From contig CM038907.1 in the NCBI GenBank assembly GCA_021904315.1, forward strand, positions 30,883,223-30,947,222: a stretch of DNA of 64,000 nt, given 5' to 3'. Numbering within the stretch: the first letter of the stretch is position 1; the number at the start of each line of letters is the position of its first letter. The notes beneath the pieces are model-generated. The model saw nothing but the letters and a program-made list of their open reading frames with translations. It was not told the DNA's origin and made no database searches. The stretch is from Sphagnum magellanicum (Eukaryota > Streptophyta > Sphagnopsida > Sphagnales > Sphagnaceae). Positions 1 to 12,100 of this stretch are shown here, piece after piece. Made by a program: the position numbers and the translations under genes.

Positions 1-47
1 GAATAATAGTCAAACACAGCGCAGCAAAGCTGAGTTCAATGGCACAC

Positions 48-3000
48 CTCATAGGAGGGAAATATTTGGGCTATGTCAAAGGGGTTGTCATCCAGCATGA
101 AACCTGAGAAAGCCAATACAAGTACTTTTGTGGTCATGGTTATCCCCACTATGTAAAAAATGCCAGTAATGTCAAGAAACTGCTCATATAGCACATGTCT
201 GGAGCTCAGCAACTACCATGTATATAAATGATTCATCTCTCGAATCCTCAGTGTGAAAATTCTGCCATGGATCTGAGATACACAGTGCATCCTACCGTAG
301 TACAGAAAAAGGTTGTCATTAGCTCGGGGGCCAAATGATGCAAAAAGTTCTTCCCCTTTTGATATCTCACGCCTTGCAATGATCTCAAGCTTGCCCCCCC
401 ATATGGGCTGTGAAATCCAGTCTGCCTGTAGTATACAAACAATGATAGACAAGATGGTTTGAAACATGCCTGATTAATAAGATAGGTACTGCAAAAACAC
501 ACAAAAATGGTTTTGGAATGTGAGCAAGGTAGGATCAGAACCTGGTAGTGATAATGATGGTTGATCATGTCCATGTAAGGCATCATCACATATGGTGCAT
601 ACTGGTCATCTGGTTTTACAGGAAGTGTGAATGCTCGACTGTGGACCATGATGGCTGCCCACTCTGTTACAGTCAAACTTTAATTGAGAATAAGGATGAA
701 AATCCTTTTGCATTCCACTCGAGCTTTTCTGAATTGCTATGCTTGTCTATGGCATTTTAATTAGTTCCGGTATGCAAGATAGAAACTAAGTCCCCTCAGC
801 TCAAATGCTCCAAAAGAGTGCAACTTTTGACTTACTGTACTCTTCATAGTCTGCCCATGCCAAATCACTCCTACTTAGTAAGGTGAAACTCTCTTTGATG
901 GACTTCCGCACTTGGACAAGCTCACGCAGAACTGGCAACCATTGGACCTCCACCAGTTCCTGTAGAATGAAGATAACAAGATCATTCCCTCCTGCATTTT
1001 AGAGCAGCATGGCAAGGCATTCTCTCTTACTCTTTTGTCTTATAAGAATATCAAAGCCCTCGTGCATCCATCATGTAAAGCTATTTGAAATGGCCACCAC
1101 ACAAGTCTCATGTGTCCAAACTTGAAAACAGAAGTGTCCAAAAATAGAGGACAGATCTGGGTATCAACTCGAGTTCAACACAGGCATTCTATCAAATGGG
1201 ATCACCATCCCTCTCCATTTGATAAATCTGTTTGATGTAACATACATGATCATCTAGGTTGATTGGAGTTGCCATCTGTGAGGGAAGAATGGCAATGTAT
1301 GGTGCCCAGCTTGAACTGTTGCCTTTGGCCCTGCAAGAATATTAAACATCTAGATCTTTAGTCTGACTGATAAGTACAATGACAGAAATGATCATCAATG
1401 TCAGAAAAGTATGGTAAACCTTACAGGATGCACATTGGGCAGAGAGAGTAGTTTTGATTGCAAGAAGAGAGGAAAGTACTTTTCTCGAAGCAGTCGGGCA
1501 GCTGCTCTGTCCCATGCATCAACTTCACCACGAACCTCCGTCTCATTATCATAAAGACCCATGTCTAACTGAGATGATGAACCAAAGAACAGTTAGTGTG
1601 AACATCCATCAAAACAATATTCGCTCAGATTTGAACCAAAAACTTGCAAACAATCAGATGCTTTCAAGAAACATGACCTACAATCTCACTTCATGTCACT
1701 AGTCTCTGGTAAGTTGGTCAGGATAGGAGTACCGGTAAGTTGCAAAGAGTTTCACCCTGCTGTATGTCTTTGAGAACCACCACTCCACGCACAGGGTCAC
1801 CATCTCCAGCTTTAATGTGGGTGATTGCCAATTTCTCCGAGATACTAAACTCAGTCTCTTCCATCCAGGTCACAAACTGTCCAGGAACCATCTCTCACTC
1901 AATAACTTGGTCCATCCTACATGCCTGATCAGCATCCCCACATAGATGTGAAATTGTTGAAACTTGAGCCTACCTCTTGAACAGATGAGTTCACATTGAC
2001 AGTGTTGCTGTCCTTGACTCTGCTGTGACTGCTATTCTGAGCATCAGTACAGGGAATTTCAGAGATGCATTGGTGAAGCAATTCTTTGCGAGAAGAGCGG
2101 TAAAGCACAGCAATGTTGTCATTGAAGCTCATCTCCTCAAGTTGCCACTGGCAGGAAGCACACCCAGACTGAGTCAGCCCTGTACCACTAAACTTCTCCC
2201 ATGAAGCTGCAGCTAGAAGGGCTTTGTCCTCTTCCAAAGAGCTTGAGAAGGAATTCAAAAGACTTTGCATGCGCCAACATACAGCTTCAAATGCCAAGGA
2301 TAGAGCAAGCTTGAATCTGGGATCAACTCCATGTATGGTCTTACAGGTGTAGGGATCTGAATGGGAAAATTCTCTGATTAGGGCATCCAGTTTCTGCTCC
2401 CAGACTGTGCCTACTTTAATATCCATATCAGCAATATAACTACTGATGTGATTTCCACTACTGACCAGTAGCTCCTTCCCATAAGAAAGAGTTGCAAAAG
2501 TGCAGATAATGCGGGAATCAATACAGCCATCAGAATTCAGAGAAAAATCTGAGACTAATTTTACATTTGACTGCTCAAGGTGTGATGTTAAGAGTTCATG
2601 AGAATCATGTGCAAGTTTCAAAGTCAAATATTTGTTGTTGTTGACGCCTCCATATTCCGTTACATACCAGTCCACCAGATCCTGCACAGAATCAGGGTCA
2701 ATGTGTTAAGGCATTTCAGGGGATATTGCCATCCATCCATATTGCAGTCCAAGGATCTTTTGACTAGAAATTGATGAACACAAAAAAAAACATACAGATT
2801 TTTAGTAAGCATACCAGTACACTTGTAAAAAGCTGAAAATGAGTTTGATTGCTTGAAATTTGACCTTCAAAACCAACAAACATCTCAATTTGTCAATGTG
2901 TCATATCATTAACTGAATGTATTGCCACAATGGGTTCTGTAAGTGCTTCTGCTGCAGTGGATCTCTAGCTGGTGTAGATCCGGTTGCATTGGAATAAGAC

Positions 3001-5372
3001 ACATTTGCATGTTTACCATGGAATAGGAAAAGGTCACTTGGATGGCTTGATTCATATGTGAGTGAAATAGGCATCTCTTGAGCAATGCCTTTGCTTGCAA
3101 TGAGATTTATGTGTCCATCCATATAAACTGCACTCACTGATCAAGAGACACAGAGAATCAGAAATGCTTTCAAAAGGGATTCCACACCTATCTAAGTTAG
3201 TCTCTAAAATATGCAGGAACTGACTGACAGATAAAATAGCATATTGGTCTAGGCCACCATCCGCAGTCAAAGGAAGAAGGTGCCATACATTTTGCATTTG
3301 GCTCAATACTTGAGCTTATGAAAGGAATGAGGAGACGAAGTGACAAATCTCCATGTGTAAATTGGCATGCTGAACTATACACAATTGCCATAGCCCAAGC
3401 TGCACAGATTTCAAGACAAAACAAAGTAGAGAATTACACAAACAAGGGACATGCACACATATGTGCAGAAGTCAATTAAGATTACCTAAGAAACTTGGCA
3501 TTTGCACAGTAGGAACAAGGTATAGGGGTGCAACTGAAATTCATGCAAACTGCCATCCATACCAAAGTCATTGAATTTAGCCCTGGATCTTTCTTCCACT
3601 GTCAGAGCCTGAAATGCCATCTCTATAAATCTCCTCATCTTCAAAACCTTGTCTACTATGGATGAATCTTGGATGTTCTTTAGTTCCTGGCAACCAGAGA
3701 ATAAAATAAGACGAGAAAACACTTACAATCATCATTGCAAGAAAGGTGATCATGTACATGGTCAAACAATACTTTGCGATGAAGCAGTCAGGAAGTATTC
3801 TGATGGTACCAGATCTGTGAAAAAGATTGGCAAGAAGACAAATTGTGGTAACACATTTATGTATGCCACCCATTCTGAATCTGAACCTTTAGATCTGTGC
3901 AATACCTGAGCCAAGTGTCAGTTAAAACCCCAACATTCAGTTTTTGGCAAAAGGATGTAAGCAAGAAACAAAACAAACCCTTCAACTTTCATTGCTGTGA
4001 ACCATGGCAGCTGAGAGCAACAAGTTGGCCCATACACAACAATACACCAGAACAACAGGTGAGTCAAGAGCACAGTTAAGAGATGAGAAGCATGCCTTTC
4101 ATGTAGAAGTCTGGAAGCAAGGCGCACTTCCCATGGAGCCCCTGACAGTGAGACTTTGTTTTCAAAAACACCTGCATCAGATAAGCACTGGTCCAGCTGC
4201 CAGGCCCCCAGCACTCTCAATCTCTAAGTTGTGTGCATGGTGATTCATTTACTGCAATCACTACCAGTCTGGCTATTGCAAAGATTTCTGATAGCATGTG
4301 TGATTGCTACAGACAAACAAAGAAACTCCCTAGAGCTATGAGAATGACTCATTACAACAAAAATCTGAAGTTTGCAGCATGAGAATCAAACACCCTCCCA
4401 CCTGCACTTCCCAAATTGTGCTGCCTTCGTTTATATCCAGTGTTGCATAGGTTGTCATCATCAGGCTGCTCTCTATCACCAGTCCCAACAGAGGAAGAAT
4501 TTGCCTTCAAAACATAGAAAAGCATGTTACCTTATCTCTTAGATCTCCATTGAAGAAAAAAAACTGCTCTTTCTGCTGGAGGTCAAGTCTGGTTCTTCTG
4601 TAGCTCAGGAAGTGCACTAAGCAGTCTCATTGTCACTAAATGAGAACACCACAAAGGGGTTGATGCAGTAAAATTCTGCTACTGAAATAAAACATGCTCA
4701 CAACTGAGAGTACCTTCAGATTTAAAGCCTGGTCTCTCCATTGGCACGACAGAAAAGTTATGGGGATGTGTTGAGTTGCTCTCTGCATTTCCATGGAGCC
4801 AGTTTACAAACTACAAAACCCAGCACATGTGTACACATAATAAGTACTTGTGATGCTCTCAACTATCAGCTCCAACTATCTGCTCAGCTTCCAACTATTT
4901 TATAACACAATTGTAGATGCAACCTGGAACTGCATGCTGTAAGGCAACTGAGAGGAGGCAAAAGAGGAACACAAAGATCCTGCAAAAAACTCATAGAAAG
5001 TTCATTCAGAGGGACTTTGCAACAAAAGAAAAAAGGCACAACAAAGTGGTAAGACCCTGTTGACAGGTCAGAGAGACAATGGAACAGGGGAAGAGTTATG
5101 CATCTGATCAAAGACCAAACCTACAGCGGATGATCAGAGACAAAAATAAAAGCATGGCTACAAAAGTGCAGACAGTGTTCAATACTAGGTGACTTCTAGA
5201 CCTTGTGTGATGCTAGGGTGGCTGCATCCACTTGAACTGGCCCTCGATCCCCAAGAGAACTTTTCAATTGTCCTAAGTTGGACCACTGTGCAGAGGTCAA
5301 TGTCCCAATGTTTTTGTTGTGGAGCTTGTCTGCTAGCCATGTTTTGGCAGACACTGTTCTGTCTGTGTACTC
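48..5372 (-). CDS. SET-domain / Rubisco-LSMT-type protein with two SET modules (partial at 3' end)
   Basis: Likely a SETD3/LSMT-class protein-lysine (or histidine) methyltransferase relative; substrate unknown. Exons, 5' to 3': 5372-5202 (probable), 4810-4714, 4472-4402, 4187-4096, 3894-3810, 3686-3563, 3399-3289, 3127-3017, a link not resolved between 3016 and 2682, 2681-1974, 1876-1733, 1568-1480, 1330-1246, 959-836, 663-542, 425-296, 103-48. All resolved junctions keep phase. Module 1 opens with FVNWLHGN (4810), then DINEGSTIW, EWVAYINVLP, WAMAIVYSSACQ and INLIASKGIA. A substrate-binding-like domain follows in 2681-1974 (SSLEEDKALL, then NDNIAVLYRSSRKELL). Module 2 opens with FVTWMEE, then VRGVVVLKDIQQGE, WAPYIAILP, MMPYMDMINHH and KLEIIARREISKGEEL. 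The second binding domain would lie beyond position 1. Exon 2681-1974 ends in phase 0 and joins 1876 in phase 0 over a 97-base intron, so one transcript is favoured over two genes. The N-terminus is unresolved. Confidence 0.75.
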
Positions 5373-6620
5373 CTGCATAATTACCACAAACACCCACTTC
5401 AAAAGAGCAAACTCACAATTGACAACTGACTGTGAAACTAGCATCTGCTGCTGCAATTCACTATGCAAACACAAAAACCTTGTGTCAGTCACGCAGAGAA
5501 AAACTTGAACAACCTCTGTATCAACAAAAGATGCAACCTCAACAATGCATTCCATTAGTGATGCATACAATAGTCCTACTAACCAAGAATCTGTGCAACA
5601 ACCCTAAACCCTAAAATCTGTACAACATGAATAAAACACAAAGTTCCAGCTAAAATGAAACAATGAAAGTAAAAAATGGAAGCCAATCAGCAGCAGCCAG
5701 TCCAAATTTCCTCATCAAAGTCTTTTCACATCAAAACAAATGACCAAAAACATAGATCATATGGAGCAACAAGAAGATGAGAAAATTCCAAAGAAACCCA
5801 TCTATCGTAAACTGATGATTAAGCAGGTAATCAATCACTGTGAAATTGTGATTAGAATTAGGGGAGCGTGATTATTCATCGTTACATCTTGATGCCAAAA
5901 TAGCCTTCATACACATTGTATTGTATGAAAGGGATTCCCTAGCACCAGGAATTTCCAACGCAAGCAAGGTTCAAGATTCATAATTCAGAGACGACAAAAA
6001 AACAAAATCCGGGAAATAAGAAAAAACAGAGCTCTTGCAGTACGTACTATGTCTTCAGATTTCTGATCAAAACAAACTGTTGGAACAAAAAAGGTGTTGA
6101 CGAAACCCTCTCACCAAAAGGAAGCCGTCCTAATCCCGATCCAGCTGCTTGAACAGAACCCTGGTGAAACAAAACCCCGGAAAAACAACAATCCGAAGGA
6201 AAGGGGGGAAAAAAAAAAGAGGAAAGAAAACAAGGTACCGGAAGGTAACAAGTGACGGAGCACGAGCAGCAACGAAACGTCGAAAGCATGAGGAGCAGGA
6301 GCACCAACAGCTGAATGAAGACAGGAGGCAAGATCATCGTCATCATCATCATCCTTGTGGCTGTTGTGATCCTCATCGCCATTGCTGGCTCTCCATCTCT
6401 TTGCTTCTTGCTTGCGTGCGATTGCGAAAATGACGATCTGAGAAACAAACGCATTCTCGCTCGATTTTGGCGAACCGGATTTGCGCGCGGTTGCTTTGCT
6501 TTTGTGGGTGGAAAGGAGGACGCAAACAACGCTGCCTCCAAAATCGGCGCGAATTTATTTTTAATTTATCCAAAATTGGGACTCTGGTGAGAAGTTTTGC
6601 CAAATTGAGAAAAACAATTT
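5373..6620 (-). other. Probable 5' exons, leader and promoter of the SET gene
   Basis: GC content rises in 6050-6560, as expected for the 5' end of the minus-strand SET gene. Splice-like signals are present, for example an exon-like piece reading LMECIVEVASFVDTE near 5535-5590 with a donor after GAG. An open frame from about 6541 to 6047 contains many Met, Leu and Ser residues and runs through likely donors, so it is more probably leader plus intron than protein. A telobox-like sequence (accctaaaccctaaaa) sits at 5601-5616. I cannot choose the true start codon. Confidence 0.4.
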
Positions 6621-6849
6621 TAATAAAGGAATATTCTTTTCGCAATATTGACGCTACTTGTGAAAAAAATCGCCAAATTTCGAGAAAAACAAATTAAAAA
6701 CATTTCGCCACATTTGAACTGTGCTTTTAGTTTGGTAACAGTTTTTAAACTAGTTTTTTATTTTATTTTTAGACAGTTTTTAAGAACCTATTATCATTTA
6801 ATGCTAAATTCCACTTGGGATGCTAGCCAATGATGCAACATCAGCATGA

Positions 6850-6892
6850 CGCATTGGGATTAGGGTTTAGGGTTTTAGGGTTTAGAACCCTA
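6850..6892 (-). promoter_or_regulatory. Telobox cluster upstream of the SET gene
   Basis: Several AGGGTTTAG units lie between 6858 and 6885, that is AAACCCTAA on the minus strand. In plants this short interstitial telomere motif (telobox) is common in promoters of cell-cycle and translation genes. It lies some 250 bases upstream of the GC-rich leader of the minus-strand SET gene. It is too short and degenerate to be a telomere. Confidence 0.5.
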
Positions 6893-6894
6893 TA

Positions 6895-8465
6895 GGACCC
6901 TATACATGATGCATTGTACATTGCACAATGTTGCAAAATGCATGATGCCAATACTTAAGTTTTAGTGTTGTTAATATGTTGCCAAACACACTCCTATGAT
7001 AGGTTTTTTCAAGCTAAAATCACCTACTAGGAACAAGACCCAAACATTAATGAACATTGAAGAACCCATGTCTAACATCACAACTTTCTTACCCTTCCTT
7101 CAAGGATCAAGTAGGAAAAGCAACCATTTTTTTTCAAGTGAGGATGGTGATCACATTACCAATAACATGCTACATGATATAGGCATCATAAAGTCATATA
7201 GATCTATAACCCTATAGTTTCCCAAAAAACCTTGGAGTTCATGCATATTATACATAAAAATTTGAAACATCCATATTACAAACTTGATTTAATTTTTAAA
7301 TTTAAATTTCATTACATCACACGTCATGTGTTTGTCTTCTTGAAAAAAAACCCACAATCGTATATGAGTTCATTGTCTTCCATCAAGGTGTCTTCAACAT
7401 CAATGAACTCATTCAATGATCATCGAATGAAAGTTGTTTTTGTATTTCACAATTGACAAGAACATCATCATGCTGATTCTTGTTGATCATAATCAACTAA
7501 TTTAAATTATCCACTCTAAGTTATGACCATTGTAAGTTAATAATCACTAGATTTCAATTTGAAAGTCAACAATTTCTGGGGATTTAACAAATTAACATAA
7601 CATGATGCGGAAATTGAATCTTGTGTGCAAGTCACCCATCATAAATTTACCAAGCTCCATAGGTTCGTACAAATTTCATTTGAAATTTGATTTTTTATAG
7701 GTTCATACAAAAATTTCATGAATTTCATGTTATGGTTAATATGAATGATATTTGTGCATATTCAATATGTTAAATATTCAAGCAGATGATAAATTATTTT
7801 TGAATGACATATGTGAATGTTAATGTTTAATACATAAAAATCACATAGTTTTATACAAAATTACATCATGATAATTGCACAAAGTTAGTAAAAAGGTAAA
7901 TCATAAATATTTCATATCAAAATATCATAAGTACAAAAGACACATCATTTACATAAAAGTAATATATGTATTTTTCATGCCATTTTTACACTTCAAAGCC
8001 CACGAGTTTTGCACGAACATGTTGTTTTATGATTTTTGCACACATTTTATTGAAATTTCATGATATTTGAAGTTTGTGATGTCATACCAATAGGTTCTCC
8101 ATATCTTTAAAGTTTAATTATAAACATTAATACATGTGGAACTCATTTTTTAGTAATGGGTGCATCACATCATCACTTGCTCATGAAACATCCAAAAAAA
8201 TGAAGTAATCACAATTTGTATCTTTAACAAAATGTATCTTTTTGTAACCACAAGCAACAAAATGTTAATAATCATTTTTGTAATAATAATTGTCTAACAT
8301 TAGTGCTTATAAATTAATTATTTGACATCCATAGCACAAATTGGTTGTAGCCATGCATTTAAATGTTTCTTGAAGAAAAAAAATACCAAATGCTCCCTAG
8401 ATTTGTTCTTTTATCCTTCACAAATGCAACCACCTTGCCAAATAACCCAAACAAACCCAACAAAA
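6895..8465. other. AT-rich intergenic DNA, no gene seen
   Basis: The open frames here are short, AT-driven and without recognisable motifs. Imperfect words resembling gccaaatttcgag near 6670 recur in other intergenic parts of the window (near 41500 and 63200), suggesting old dispersed repeats. I see no RNA gene. Confidence 0.6.
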
Positions 8466-8469
8466 TTTC

Positions 8470-9140
8470 ATTCATTCAACCATTGCACTACTGATAGTAC
8501 TTTCAACATTAAACATGTTAATCATCACATGAAATAACACGCAAAAAGAATTTATGAATGAAACAACAAGGGCAAATGTATCATTACCACCTCGTGACAT
8601 CCATAAGTTAAAAGTTGTCATGCACATCATATAATCAACAAACATTGAGTTCACAAACTTCTCAATGTTTTGGGTAACCATGTTAAATAACACCTCATTC
8701 ACAAATTGATTTCTCGATGGGAAAACAACTTCCCCACATTAGTGTAAACCCAAGTGCTTCAACCATGGGTCTACTATAGTTGATAAAAAGTGGTGACCTT
8801 TAACTATCTACAACAATAAATCCTCCAAAAATGCATATTGTGTGGGATCATTCTTATGGCAAGGTTTGGATGAACCAAAGAACTTTGTAATGGCAAATGG
8901 GCTTGGAGAATTGTTTTTCTTGTCCATGGTTGGCGACCACCTCTTTCACTTTTGTTATGTTTTAAGTCAATATTCCATTTGGTAGGTTCTTGCATGTGGT
9001 GTTTGGATACATGTTTATTCATTGTTGTTGTACCACTATTCTTGTTGTATGATATCATTCTAGGTTTACCATGTGTGTTATGTCGAGTGGGCACACTATG
9101 ACATAACACATAACACAATGCATTGTTTAGGTGCAAAAAA
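8470..9140 (-). pseudogene. Decayed hAT transposase fragment (BED finger plus start of catalytic region)
   Basis: Reading the minus strand from about 9140 down, the first frame contains SYNKNSGTTTMNKHVSKHH, which resembles the C-terminal half of a BED zinc finger. Next comes a stretch with in-frame stops that still reads YAFLEDLLLL and CGEVVFPSRNQFVNEVLF. The end reads FNLWMSRGGNDTFALVVSF, a hallmark block of plant BED-hAT transposases. Stops and frame changes separate the blocks, and the rest of the RNase-H-like domain and the dimerisation domain are not found downstream. It is a dead, truncated element of the same family as the copy at 54.7-57.2 kb. Confidence 0.75.
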
Positions 9141-12100
9141 ATTCACCTTTGATCCATCATTTATAACAAAAAACACCCAATAGATCTTTGTCCTATTGTG
9201 TGTTGACCAAATACCCCCAAATGGTTATTGGGTTTTGTAATAAAGAAATCACAATGTCTATTAACACAATCTATCTAGTTTGAATTCATGGGAGTTGTTT
9301 ATAAATTATTTTTCTAGCTTCCAAAATCATTATTTACAATGTTGCATTTTTTTTTGGGAAAAACAAGACCTAAAAACTTTTTTTTTATTATTAAGCTTTG
9401 ATATAAATACCTTTAACACAAGGAAAATGAACAATCAAACCCTAGCAAATTCATTCCATAAATTCAAACCCTTGATTTCCATCCAATCCATCTAAGGACC
9501 GACCATTCTTTGTCAAACCAAGAAATTTAATTTTATAAATTATATTGGCAGATGTACTTTAACTACTTTCATAGTAGTAAACTAGAAATATGGGATCTTG
9601 TAGAATCTAATTAGTCTAGTATAATGTCCATGGTTTTTTTACAATTGTTTACCATTTTCTTAACATATGTACTAGTGTCAATTTGTTAATTAGTTATTTA
9701 TTTATTTGGATAGGCTTGAGAAAGAAACTTTTTGGCCCAAAATAAACAACTTGAACTATAGATTGATTTTTGACTAATCACATTTGTGTCATGACTAAGT
9801 TGATTTCCCTTCCCCTCACCACTATGAGACCTTTGAACCTACACATTTTTTGTCAAACACTATAAAGTGGTTATTTCCCATGGTTTTTTTTTTTTTTTTT
9901 TTTGCCATGATTTTTATTAAAGGCCTTAATAGTTGACAATCCTTGCACATTTTTTCAACTACTTAAGTTGGTTCCTATTTTAAAATTATTTGTGGATGTT
10001 TGATAACTATGACAATTAATTACATTAGTCAAGTTTTTGCCTAAATTGGGTCTTGGGTTACTTTTCCACACATATCTTGACATAATTTTTCTTGAAATAT
10101 ATAACCCATTTTCAAGTTGTGTGCGCGTGTCAAGTTGGTTAACCTAACCAATTAAAAGAAAACACCAAAAAACATAAAACCTTTAAACTTTCCCACGGAC
10201 CAACTTTTCACACACATGATGGATTATTGGCCCAAGATGCCACATATTGTTCTATGGGAGTCAAACGCACATGTAAGAATATGGGTATTATTTCTAATAA
10301 AAAAGCCCCGCATGGCACATTAATGATCAATTGATAGAACTTAACATATAAGAAACATTCAATAAATGAAGACCAAAAATGGTTAAATCAACAAACCCTC
10401 GAAAAGGATTAGTTATACATTTAAGGGTGGAATAGATTGTCCATCTAATACTAGCATCCTGCTTCTACCAAAATAAAACTTAGAAAAAACAACAATGATG
10501 GTGATAATAATGGTTACAATATTTCCCTTCTTCAAAGCCATACTTGATCATTTTTCATCACCTGACCTTCTTCTCCCCTTTATTTTACTAATTTTACCAT
10601 CCAATCTTATCACGACAAGATTTATGTTCTCTTAAAACAATTTACCTTGGTGAAGCATTTGGTGATGAAATTTACTCAATGAATTTATTTTTTTCAATTA
10701 ATCATCACATGAATAGTTATGATTTATTTCATCATTTACACCCTCACTAAATATTACAATAACCTTTTTAATATTTTCGCACCTTATTGATTGTGCACAT
10801 AATGCATCTTCATTTTCGTATTCCTACAACCTTTGACCACACATCTACCCATCATCAAATGACTTTAAGATAAATGGATGAACATTTTTTTTAAAAAAAT
10901 TATATCTATAGGAATAGACTCATTAAAAAATTGCTTGTTATTTGGTGAAATCTTTTGAGAATCTTTCAAAATAAAATAATTGTAAGAAATTTGTTTTGGT
11001 TTTTAATGATCAAATCGTGACCAAAACATCCCACTCTTTTTACAAAGTTCAGGTGCTTGTTAAAGTTAAGGTAAATATAACCATTCATCCCACTTAATAG
11101 TAGTGAACCGATTTTCAATTTTTTCAAAAATTACAACAAGCATTTGGTATTTAAAAAAAACAAACACAAAGCATTTTATATGGATGGAATTATTTGTTGT
11201 CAATATTAGTTTATTTACTAATGCTAAGTCATTAGCCAAATCCATTATTCTATCTTTACAAAAAAATTATAGGATTTCAAAGACACAAAGTTTTTGCATG
11301 AAAATTGAAGTCTTTGCATGCCTTATCCGTGATAATATGGATAATATTTTCATAAATTGATTGAAATTAGCTCATTGTTTTCTTCACAATGTTTGCCACT
11401 CTACCATGTCTCTTAAAATGGACACCACCTTTGAACACAAGCCAACACACTGGTTGCTAGGAATTGTGCCAATATCTTCATCACTTTTAAAAATTATTTG
11501 GTAAATTTTGTTGTCATTATTGTCAGCCATGACAATCGGTTTGTAAGCCACTTTGATGTAAATAGTTAGGTGGAATGTTTGTTTATGGAACCAAACTACA
11601 ACATAGAAAAACATCATTACATCACACACAAAAAATATATTAATGCAATTTTCTTTTAAAATTGGCCAAAAATAAAACTCATTCCTACCTATTCACTTCC
11701 TTGCACATGGAATTTTACACAACATCCTAGGAATATTTCACAACCTTCATTAGTGAATGTGAATGGCATAAATAAATTAAATAGACAACACTTACATTAG
11801 ATGGTAGTGTTTGATGAAGAAAACAATCACAAAAAACTATTGAATGTTTCAATGTTGCACGCACCTACCATCCTCCTTATGTTAAATAGTTTTCTTTACT
11901 TAATCTCAATGCAATTTTTATGCTATCTTGTTCATGATTTTTAGATCAAAACCATATCATAGATTCTTTTTTAAAATTTTACATATATACTACTACACTT
12001 GTGTGATGCATGCAACCAATTAGGTCAATTAGAAAGTAGAATATGGAACTATTATATGTGAAAACACAACATTGTGAAGGTATGTATTTTGTCTTTATTA

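Noticed and set aside
1733-1886. Separate second SET gene starting at the ATG at 1886
   Set aside because: There is no space for a terminator and promoter after the preceding exon, while a phase-correct splice at 1974-1876 matches the homologous exon start in module 1. Kept only as an alternative.
6047-6541. 164-codon minus-strand frame with Met and Leu runs resembling a signal peptide
   Set aside because: Composition follows GC-rich leader DNA with ATG-rich repeats, and it crosses good splice donors. More likely the leader and first intron of the SET gene.
6858-6885. Interstitial telomere array
   Set aside because: Only a few degenerate units. They fit teloboxes near genes rather than telomeric DNA.
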